Below, in pieces: positions 1 through 4,428 of a stretch of DNA of 5,383 bases. Numbering within the stretch: the stretch's first letter is position 1; each line of letters begins with the position of its first letter. Under the pieces are notes generated by a model. That model was not told the origin of the DNA and made no database searches. It saw nothing but the letters and a program-made list of their open reading frames with translations. The translations under genes and the position numbers were made by a program. The DNA lies in NCBI GenBank assembly GCA_016176745.1, contig JACOWO010000087.1, forward strand, positions 1 to 5,383. The letters are read 5' to 3'. This DNA comes from Nitrosopumilales archaeon. Its GTDB lineage: Archaea > Thermoproteota > Nitrososphaeria > Nitrososphaerales > Nitrosopumilaceae.

Positions 1-627
1 CTGGGATGCAAGATTCTTTGCTGTATTATAAAAACCGCCTGAATCTCGGATAACCTGAGGAAGAAGAATAGATGTAATTTTTTCATACATTGATGCAGTA
101 TCCTCTTTTGGCATAGTATATACTGCAGATACAGTACCTCTGCCAGATACTACACCTGATGTGTCAAGTGCAACATTTGCATTGTCTTCAAAATGAACAA
201 AAACTGAATGAAACTTTGCATCTGTATCCAGAGCAGTGTTTAGCTCATCAATAATCGAGTCTCCAACCTCTTTTGCTCTATCTTGAATAGCAGTAATGCC
301 ACCTTCAATTCCTTCCCTTGAGATATTTATCAAAATACAGGAATCAAACTCTACGCCAAGCACACAACGCTCCTCACTTGTTACTACCACTGCAATCAGC
401 CCTTGAGTATCAAGAATTTCTCTTTCAAGCTCAGATGGAATTCTTATCTCTTGGTCGCTTGTGGTCTGAAGAGTAACTGAGGCAGTAACATTGTTTGATA
501 ATTTTTGGTCAACTATTACTTGAGCGATTTCTTGAAAAGTAGCAAGTTGTGGCTTTTGAGCATATGCAAAGTTTGTAGCAAAAAGCAAAAAAACTGCAAC
601 TGACATTAAAATTGCAAATTTGTACAC
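1..627 (-). CDS. Putative exported protein of unknown function (C-terminus beyond window)
   Basis: This minus-strand frame is open from a GTG at 627 to the window edge (209 codons). I do not recognise the family. Starting at the GTG gives a good Sec signal peptide: Lys3, a hydrophobic core at residues 4-18, and a signal-peptidase-like AYA before Gln24. Starting at the in-frame ATG at 606 would lose the positive charge, so GTG is preferred; an in-frame stop lies upstream and no other ATG start exists. There is no lipobox Cys, so the product is probably secreted or held outside the membrane. The mature part looks like mixed alpha/beta and has two cysteines, Cys88 and Cys97, flanking a beta-like stretch, possibly a disulfide. 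NVT (46) and NIS (101) are possible N-glycosylation sequons. A TATA-like box about 27 bases before the GTG suggests a leaderless mRNA. Coding is well supported; function is unknown. Confidence 0.8.
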   Translation of the reverse strand, partial: MYKFAILMSVAVFLLFATNFAYAQKPQLATFQEIAQVIVDQKLSNNVTASVTLQTTSDQEIRIPSELEREILDTQGLIAVVVTSEERCVLGVEFDSCILINISREGIEGGITAIQDRAKEVGDSIIDELNTALDTDAKFHSVFVHFEDNANVALDTSGVVSGRGTVSAVYTMPKEDTASMYEKITSILLPQVIRDSGGFYNTAKNLASQ

Positions 628-650
628 AAGATGGCCATATTGACTAAAAG

Positions 651-657
651 TATTAAG
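651..657 (-). promoter_or_regulatory. TATA-like box of the exported-protein gene
   Basis: On the minus strand CTTAATA is centred about 27 bases before the GTG at 627. That is the archaeal TATA-to-start distance, so transcription would begin at or next to the start codon (leaderless). The box is a weak match, and the assignment rests mainly on spacing. Confidence 0.35.
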
Positions 658-665
658 CTTACTAT

Positions 666-679
666 ATCTTTGATCTTTG
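666..679. repeat. Two tandem copies of ATCTTTG
   Basis: Seven bases, ATCTTTG, occur twice head to tail just upstream of the exported-protein promoter. Read on the minus strand they are CAAAGAT copies and share a CAAAG core with the plus-strand direct repeats at 699-727. They could be regulator sites or chance in AT-rich DNA. Confidence 0.4.
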
Positions 680-698
680 AATTAAAAATAACAAAATA

Positions 699-727
699 AT
701 TCTCAAAGGTTTAAATTATTCTCAAAG
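699..727. repeat. Direct repeat ATTCTCAAAG, two copies 19 bases apart
   Basis: ATTCTCAAAG lies at 699-708 and again at 718-727, with similarity extending a few bases to the left of both copies. The 19-base period is close to two helical turns, so a dimeric regulator could bind both on one face. The copies flank the TATA-like TTTAAATT at 710-717, which could serve the plus-strand RNA candidate that follows. The repeat is directly visible; a regulatory role is inference. Confidence 0.5.
710..717 (+). promoter_or_regulatory. TATA-like box before the structured-RNA candidate
   Basis: TTTAAATT is centred at about 713-714. An archaeal start site about 26 bases downstream would fall near 737-741, at the 5' edge of the GC-rich folded segment. 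In DNA this AT-rich such boxes arise by chance, so support comes only from the agreement of spacing with the structure. Confidence 0.3.
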
Positions 728-736
728 CAACCCAGT

Positions 737-806
737 GCGACATCGATTCAAACCGAAGGGGAACAATGACTGGCAGTCGATGCGTAAGACTGCCAGCCCC
801 ATTTTT
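737..806 (+). ncRNA. Candidate small structured RNA, family not recognised
   Basis: Positions 727-800 are about 57% GC (42 of 74) inside AT-rich flanks, a known mark of structured RNA in AT-rich archaea. A perfect 9-base-pair hairpin pairs 770-778 with 788-796 around a 9-base loop (GATGCGTAA). GGGG at 758-761 can pair with CCCC at 797-800, leaving an 8-base one-sided bulge. The loop and stem top (777-786) are complementary to 736-746 with one bulged A, allowing a pseudoknot or an alternative fold. A T run at 802-806 follows. A TATA-like box at 710-717 would start an RNA of about 70 bases here. The strand is uncertain: read on the minus strand the element would lie in the pepF 3' region and the exported-protein leader. 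I found no tRNA fold, C/D boxes or H/ACA layout. Confidence 0.4.
770..806 (+). terminator. Hairpin followed by T tract, terminator-like
   Basis: The 9-base-pair stem 770-778/788-796, extended by CCCC and then ATTTTT, looks like an intrinsic terminator on the plus strand. It would end the candidate RNA just before the 3' end of the convergent pepF gene. Archaeal termination depends mainly on the T tract, which here is only five bases, so this may instead be the core of a folded RNA. Confidence 0.35.
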
Positions 807-810
807 AAAA

Positions 811-2580
811 CTAGTTTAATGATGCTAGTGTCTTTACCTGATTTTTTACATAATCAAGGCCGTCTTGCCAAAATTTTCCTGAACTAATATCTAATCCGTA
901 TTCGGCAAGTAGTGATTCTGGTTTTTGTGAACCACCAGCTCCTAAAATTCTAAGATAAATGGGAACAAAATCTTTTCCTTCAATTTTGTATCTTTGAAAT
1001 AATGACAATGCAAGAAGATTTCCAAATGAATAGGCATAGCAATAAAATGGTGTATGATAAAAGTGAGGAATACAGCTCCACTCTAATGAAAAATCCTCTG
1101 TTAGACTAACCGAACTGCCAAACTGTTCTTTGAGGTTCTGAAGATAAGTTTTTGATATTTCATCAACTATGGTGCCTTCTGATATTTGCTTGTGGATTTT
1201 TGTTTCAAAAAGAGTAAAAAATGCCTGTCTTAGTATGGTAGCATAAAGATCATCTATTTTTTCTGCAAGCAATAGTCTTTTTTCTTCATCTGATATTGCA
1301 TTTGATAAATTATCATATAGCAGCAACTCTGAAAATGTTGATGCAGTCTCTGCAAGAGGCAATGGTGCTTCTAAGACCAAGATTGATTTGTCTGATGCTG
1401 CCTTGCTGTGTACTGCATGGCCTAATTCATGTGCAAGCGTAAACACATCACGTATCTTTCCTGTAAAATTTACAAGAACATATGGTGCAATTTTTGGTGA
1501 TATGGTACTGCAAAATGCACCGTCACGTTTTCCTAGTCTGATTTCTGAATCAATGTGTTTTTTAACAAAAACATCTTTTGCAAAATCTAATTTTGGGCTA
1601 AACTTTTCAAGTGAATCTAAGACTAGCCTTACAGATTTGTCATAAGAATAGTTTTTTTCTTTTATCTTGGATGTGACAGGAGCATAAAGATCGTATCTGC
1701 GAAGTTTTTTTAATCCTAACAGTTTTGCCTTTTGCAAAAAGAATTTCTGAAATATAGAAGCATTTTTCCTACACACATCTAAGAGGGAATCTATAGTTTT
1801 ATCATTAACATCATTTCCAATGTTTCTAATTGAGATAGGTGAAGAAAATCCCCTGATCTCAATTCCTTCATCTTTCCAGTTTAGTACGATGTTTTGATAA
1901 ATTTCACCAAGCACGCCCTTGTTGTCAAAATATTTGCCAAGCAGTGTCTTGTAGGCTGCTTCTCTTGTCTTTGGCTTTGAGCTTCGAACCAAGCCTGCAA
2001 GCTCTTCTCTTGTTAGCCTGCGTTTTTTTCCATCTATATTTACAACATATTCAAATGCATTTGTTATCTTGTCATACAACTTTACTAGAGCAGAAATTCC
2101 TGTGACATCAAGTGTGTTTATGATCCTCTCTTCTGGCTCGCTAAGAGAATATTTTGCCATGAGCCGCTTGTATTGTAAATAGTTGGCTAACTGTCCTGCA
2201 TCTTTTATGAGCCTATTTGCATTTTTCTCATCAATCTTTTTTTTCCACCAAAGATCAAAAAAGAGCGTACGATTTTCAATATCTGCAGCTAGCTTTGTCA
2301 TCTTTGTTACAAGTGATGTGGCCTCATCTGACTGGGTGTTTGCAGCATAGGAAAGATGTGCATAACCTGCAACCATGCTAATCTTTTCTGAAATCTCTTC
2401 TAAACTATGTAGGATATTTTGAAACTTTTTTGATTGTATATTCGGATTTAGACTAGGCTTTATTTTTTCAAACTGTTTAACATTTTTTTCAATATTTTGA
2501 ATTTTTTGTGCAAATTGAGTGCTGTTTGGATTTTTAGCAAGGCATGAAAGATCCCATTTTCCTGTTTCAAATCGTTGCAT
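811..2580 (-). CDS. pepF: Oligoendopeptidase F, M3 family zinc metallopeptidase
   Basis: This 589-residue protein is a full-length member of the M3B (PepF) family, cytosolic zinc peptidases that cut short peptides and take part in peptide turnover. The gluzincin motif HELGH is at residues 384-388 (His384 and His388 bind zinc, Glu385 is the catalytic base). The third zinc ligand is most likely Glu411 in the ETASTFSE segment. The C-terminal block at about 504-522, with HFYHTPFYCYAYSFG, carries the His/Tyr residues that M3 enzymes use to hold substrate and transition state. The N-terminal 200 residues are helical, as in PepF. No signal peptide is seen. The ATG at 2580 is favoured by a TATA-like box about 25 bases upstream, implying a leaderless mRNA. 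Neighbours suggest no shared pathway: the gene is divergent from two small genes and 183 bases from the next minus-strand gene. Family call is certain; substrate is not. Confidence 0.96.
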   Translation of the reverse strand: MQRFETGKWDLSCLAKNPNSTQFAQKIQNIEKNVKQFEKIKPSLNPNIQSKKFQNILHSLEEISEKISMVAGYAHLSYAANTQSDEATSLVTKMTKLAADIENRTLFFDLWWKKKIDEKNANRLIKDAGQLANYLQYKRLMAKYSLSEPEERIINTLDVTGISALVKLYDKITNAFEYVVNIDGKKRRLTREELAGLVRSSKPKTREAAYKTLLGKYFDNKGVLGEIYQNIVLNWKDEGIEIRGFSSPISIRNIGNDVNDKTIDSLLDVCRKNASIFQKFFLQKAKLLGLKKLRRYDLYAPVTSKIKEKNYSYDKSVRLVLDSLEKFSPKLDFAKDVFVKKHIDSEIRLGKRDGAFCSTISPKIAPYVLVNFTGKIRDVFTLAHELGHAVHSKAASDKSILVLEAPLPLAETASTFSELLLYDNLSNAISDEEKRLLLAEKIDDLYATILRQAFFTLFETKIHKQISEGTIVDEISKTYLQNLKEQFGSSVSLTEDFSLEWSCIPHFYHTPFYCYAYSFGNLLALSLFQRYKIEGKDFVPIYLRILGAGGSQKPESLLAEYGLDISSGKFWQDGLDYVKNQVKTLASLN

Positions 2581-2600
2581 TTTCGTAGTTTTGCTCTGAC

Positions 2601-2610
2601 CTTTAAAATA
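2601..2610 (-). promoter_or_regulatory. TATA-like box of pepF
   Basis: The minus strand reads TATTTTAAAG here, centred about 25 bases before the pepF ATG. This is the expected distance for a leaderless archaeal transcript, and no Shine-Dalgarno-like sequence stands before the ATG. It is one of the better TATA matches in the window. Confidence 0.5.
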
Positions 2611-2661
2611 CCAATTGAAATTTTATCGTTTCAGTAATATTCATTATGTATATAGCAAATG

Positions 2662-2669
2662 TTTACTAT
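2662..2669 (+). promoter_or_regulatory. TATA-like box of the Cys-rich small gene
   Basis: TTTACTAT is centred about 25-26 bases before the ATG at 2691, the same spacing as for pepF on the other strand. Together they make the 110 bases between 2580 and 2691 a divergent promoter region. The match to a TATA consensus is imperfect. An AGGT at 2679-2682 is at best a weak ribosome-binding site. Confidence 0.3.
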
Positions 2670-2690
2670 CATATTGGCAGGTAACTGGGT

Positions 2691-2792
2691 ATGAAACAAG
2701 TTTGTGACTGTAAATGTCATTTTGGTGGGGCAGTTAGCTGTCCAGGCTGCAAGAAAAATCATGATGATATTTGTTGTCACTGCGATACTTAG
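2691..2792 (+). CDS. 33-residue Cys-rich putative zinc-binding microprotein
   Basis: A short frame from ATG 2691 to TAG 2792 encodes 33 residues, eight of them Cys (5, 7, 9, 17, 20, 28, 29, 31) and three His (10, 24, 30). The pattern is C-x-C-x-C-H, then CPGC (17-20), then CCHC (28-31). Such density and spacing are not expected from random AT-rich DNA and suggest a structural zinc site, perhaps two, or another metal site. The upstream in-frame stop (2682-2684) leaves this ATG as the only usual start. It resembles in style the small CPxCG-related zinc-finger proteins common in archaea, but I cannot name a family. A TATA-like box at the leaderless distance supports expression. The next gene follows on the same strand, so the two may be co-expressed. 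Coding is likely; function (nucleic-acid or protein contact, metal handling) is unknown. Confidence 0.6.
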   Translation: MKQVCDCKCHFGGAVSCPGCKKNHDDICCHCDT

Positions 2793-2856
2793 AAAAAAAT
2801 CTCAAAAATACGCTCAAATTAAATTCCGCTATCTTATTAAACTTGCAAAACCAAAG

Positions 2857-2862
2857 TTATAA
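2857..2862 (+). promoter_or_regulatory. TATA-like box supporting the ATG at 2885
   Basis: TTATAA is centred 25-26 bases before the ATG at 2885, matching the leaderless spacing seen for pepF. It favours that ATG over the upstream TTG codons as the start of the following gene. Confidence 0.35.
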
Positions 2863-2884
2863 CTCGTTGACGTCAAAAGAAAAA

Positions 2885-3151
2885 ATGCAACGAGATCTAG
2901 TTTCTGCAATCATAGAAAAAACGCTGCTTGATATAAGCAAGGAAACATGTTCGCTAGTTGAAAAAAGACTGTTTGCAGATTTCTATTGTAGGTTTTCTGA
3001 TTGCTATAGTCATCCAGAACATCTTAACACAATACTAAAGGAAATATTTGGAAATAATTACTATATCATTACAGACAAGATCAAAGCCGAGATAGAAAAA
3101 CAACCCTTAGACAAAAAACTTACTAAATTTATTGAAGTACTTGTTAGATAA
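2885..3151 (+). CDS. Small conserved-looking protein, possible thaumarchaeal output domain
   Basis: From ATG 2885 this encodes 88 residues: an N-terminal helix (about 4-28), a compact core with FADFYCRFSDCYSHPEHL and then LKEIFGNNYYIITDKI, and a Lys-rich C-terminal helix. The DCYxHPExL...LKxxFG pattern resembles, from memory, a short domain found alone or at the C-termini of Nitrososphaerota signalling proteins (NitrOD5-like); I could not test this. Cys and His in the core (FYC, DC, SHPEH) might bind metal. The same frame is open back to TTG 2771, which would give 126 residues and overlap the preceding Cys-rich gene by 22 bases. I prefer the ATG because a TATA-like box lies at the leaderless distance and the recognisable part begins after it. 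It is convergent with the tRNA gene, with 30 bases between. Function is unknown. Confidence 0.72.
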   Translation: MQRDLVSAIIEKTLLDISKETCSLVEKRLFADFYCRFSDCYSHPEHLNTILKEIFGNNYYIITDKIKAEIEKQPLDKKLTKFIEVLVR

Positions 3152-3162
3152 AACAACAAAAT
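3149..3162 (-). terminator. T-rich tract after tRNA-Val, putative archaeal terminator
   Basis: About 20 bases past the tRNA 3' end the minus strand reads AATTTTGTTGTTTTA. T-rich tracts without a hairpin are the usual archaeal termination signal. The tract overlaps the stop codon of the convergent plus-strand gene. It is the best stop for the tRNA or sucCD-eL40-tRNA transcript in view. Confidence 0.35.
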
Positions 3163-3181
3163 TCCAGTTTTATGAAATTAA

Positions 3182-3277
3182 TGGACCGGATGGGATTTGA
3201 ACCCATGACCTTAGCGAGATGTTTTTTCATCTTTACGCTGTGTGAGAGCGTCATCCTAACCACTAGACTACCGGTCC
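3182..3277 (-). tRNA. tRNA-Val(CAC) with a 23-base intron in the variable loop
   Basis: The minus strand folds into a complete tRNA. The 7-bp acceptor GGACCGG (3271-3277) pairs with CCGGTCC (3183-3189); the D stem is GTCT/GGAT with loop AGTGGTTA; the anticodon stem ACGCT/AGCGT closes loop CTCACAC, giving anticodon CAC (Val); the T stem ATGGG/CCCAT closes loop TTCAAAT. The discriminator is A at 3182 and no CCA is encoded, so it is added after transcription. Between the anticodon and T stems lie 28 bases instead of about 5. Removing 23 bases (3211-3233) leaves variable loop AGGTC and a 73-base tRNA. No TATA-like box stands at the right distance upstream, and the gene is 38 bases after the eL40 gene, so it may be processed from the eL40 transcript. 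CAC reads GUG codons. Confidence 0.93.
3211..3233 (-). other. tRNA intron at non-canonical position 44/45
   Basis: The intron is 23 bases on the minus strand. AGCG of the anticodon stem (residues 39-42) pairs with intron CGCT to form the 4-bp central helix; intron AGATG and CATCT form a 5-bp hairpin around AAAAAA; TAA and AAG form the two 3-base bulges. Cutting between bulge bases 2 and 3, as the archaeal tRNA splicing endonuclease does, joins residues 44 and 45 and gives variable loop AGGTC. Adjacent A residues leave the exact cut ambiguous by one base with the same product. Only two pairs (C38-G46, A37-T47) can form outside the second bulge, so the motif is relaxed and would need the broad-specificity endonuclease known in Crenarchaeota and Nitrososphaerota. 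Confidence 0.8.
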
Positions 3278-3315
3278 AAGGTTCATAAAATAAAGGAGGC
3301 TTTTGTCTTTTTGTA

Positions 3316-3483
3316 TTACTTCTTTATGCCAAGTGTTCTGTTTTTTAGTCTTAGGTAACTATTGTGGCACTTTCTACATCTTGTTGCAGAAATTGAATTT
3401 CGTGCTCCACAATGAAAACAGATCTTAAGATGTAAACGCGCCTTTTGAGCAATTTGTTTTTTTTCTGAATCAGTTATTGGCAT
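3316..3483 (-). CDS. rpl40e: 50S ribosomal protein eL40 (L40e)
   Basis: This 55-residue basic protein is too short for many gene callers but is clear. CFHC (22-25) and CRKC (36-39) form the four-Cys zinc ribbon of eL40, with the conserved GARN after the first pair and ATRCRKC around the second, followed by a Lys/Arg-rich tail ending LGIKK. In eukaryotes eL40 is released from a ubiquitin fusion; here, as in other archaea, it stands alone with a short N-terminal extension (about 1-19) and no ubiquitin. It is a component of the large ribosomal subunit near the factor-binding side. The start is supported by GAGG eight bases before the ATG. The gene lies 42 bases after sucD and 38 before tRNA-Val on the same strand. 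Confidence 0.95.
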   Translation of the reverse strand: MPITDSEKKQIAQKARLHLKICFHCGARNSISATRCRKCHNSYLRLKNRTLGIKK

Positions 3484-3491
3484 ATTACAAT

Positions 3492-3495
3492 CCTC
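3492..3495 (-). promoter_or_regulatory. Shine-Dalgarno site of the eL40 gene
   Basis: GAGG lies eight bases before the ATG at 3483 on the minus strand, so this mRNA is leadered, unlike pepF. A TATA-like TTTAAAAATA at 3521-3530, overlapping the sucD stop, could start a leader of about 17 bases. Readthrough from sucCD is equally possible. Confidence 0.5.
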
Positions 3496-3525
3496 AAAAA
3501 ATGCTCCCTTTTAATCCTTGTATTT

Positions 3526-4428
3526 TTAAAACTTGCCTGCCAAAAGCATGGGCACCTCTGCAGGTCTTTTGGCAACAGGTATGTTTGCTTTATTAAACAT
3601 TGAAACCTTTGATTCAGCAGAACCATAGTTTCCATAAACTATAGCACCTGCATGACCCATTCTTTTTTCCTTTGGCGCGGCACGACCTGCAACATAGGCA
3701 ACAATTGGCTTTTCAAAATTAGAATCAATAACATGCTGTGCAAGTGTTTCTTCTGCATCGCCACCTATCTCACCTACAATGACAATGCCTCTAAGATCAG
3801 GATAGTCCTTTACCATATCAAATGCATCAATGAGTGTTGTACCATTGATTGGGTCGCCACCAATGCCAAGCGTCAGACATTGGCCAAATCCTGCCTCAGT
3901 TAGGTTATGTGAAACCTCATACATCAAAGTGCCACTTTTTGATAGTACCGCAACATCGCCTGCTCTAAAGGAACTTGCAGGCATTATGCCGATTTTAATG
4001 ACTTCAGGAATCATTATGCCCGGCGTATTTGGACCGATCATAATTGCGTCATTTTTCTTTGCAAGCTCAAGCACAGTCATAGTGTCTCGTACTGGAACAT
4101 GTTCAGGTATTGCAACGAGAAGCTTTATGCCTGCTTCAAGTGCATCAACTGCAGCACCAAGAAAAAATTTTGCAGGAACAAACATAATTGAAATTTTTGC
4201 ACCTGTTGCTTTTGCAGCTTCTTTTGCTGTGTTATATATTGGAATTTCTTCAAATTTTTGACCACCTTTGCCTGGTGTAACACCGGCTACAATGTTTGTT
4301 CCATAATCAATCATCAATCTTGTGTGAAGTGAACCAAACTTTCCTGTAATTCCTTGTACAATTACTGGCTTTTTTTTATAATCAGGATCTCCTTGTCTTC
4401 CTTGAAGAAGCTCAAATATGTTATTCAT
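3526..4428 (-). CDS. sucD: Succinyl-CoA synthetase (ADP/GDP-forming), alpha subunit
   Basis: This 300-residue protein is a full-length alpha subunit. With SucC it interconverts succinyl-CoA and succinate with formation of a nucleoside triphosphate, in the cytoplasm as part of the TCA cycle. The N-terminal CoA-binding Rossmann fold shows QGITGKFG (25-32) and GVTPGKGG (49-56); GPNTPG (132-137) corresponds to GPNCPG of E. coli; the ligase domain shows SKSGTL (163-168), GIGGDP (188-193) and GEIGG (219-223), where Glu220 matches the Glu that orients the phosphohistidine. The phosphorylated His is His259 in APKEKRMGHAGAIV. The ATG overlaps the sucC TGA (ATGA), implying translational coupling and matched subunit amounts. 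Whether ADP or GDP is used cannot be read from this subunit. Other CoA ligases share the fold, but the pairing with an adjacent sucC makes this call strong. Confidence 0.95.
   Translation of the reverse strand: MNNIFELLQGRQGDPDYKKKPVIVQGITGKFGSLHTRLMIDYGTNIVAGVTPGKGGQKFEEIPIYNTAKEAAKATGAKISIMFVPAKFFLGAAVDALEAGIKLLVAIPEHVPVRDTMTVLELAKKNDAIMIGPNTPGIMIPEVIKIGIMPASSFRAGDVAVLSKSGTLMYEVSHNLTEAGFGQCLTLGIGGDPINGTTLIDAFDMVKDYPDLRGIVIVGEIGGDAEETLAQHVIDSNFEKPIVAYVAGRAAPKEKRMGHAGAIVYGNYGSAESKVSMFNKANIPVAKRPAEVPMLLAGKF

Noticed and set aside
604..606. ATG at 606 as the start of the exported-protein gene.
   Set aside because: It removes the Lys-containing n-region of the signal peptide, and the GTG at 627 has the better-spaced TATA-like box; still possible but less likely.
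740..760. Minus-strand GGTTTGAATC resembles a tRNA T-loop (B box), hinting at a tRNA in the GC-rich island.
   Set aside because: No 5-bp T stem, 7-bp acceptor stem or D arm can be built around it on either strand.
720..810. C/D-box or H/ACA guide RNA in the GC-rich island.
   Set aside because: No RUGAUGA and CUGA pair in suitable spacing; the hairpin has no H/ACA pocket and no ACA three bases from a 3' end.
1388..1645. Plus-strand open frame opposite pepF (also 3652-3903, 3830-4261, 4354-4578 and 4747-5142 opposite sucD/sucC).
   Set aside because: Each lies antisense to a well-conserved gene, has no recognisable protein features and is explained as a shadow of the real reading frame.
2761..2862. 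A third-frame ATG open frame of 33 codons overlapping both small plus-strand genes.
   Set aside because: Lys-rich, featureless, overlaps two better-supported frames and has no spaced promoter or ribosome-binding site.
3230..3260. Reading the tRNA as Glu with anticodon CTC, because CTCTCAC looks like a Glu anticodon loop.
   Set aside because: It leaves only four bases between the D stem and the loop and gives no 5-bp anticodon stem; the CAC reading gives a perfect stem.
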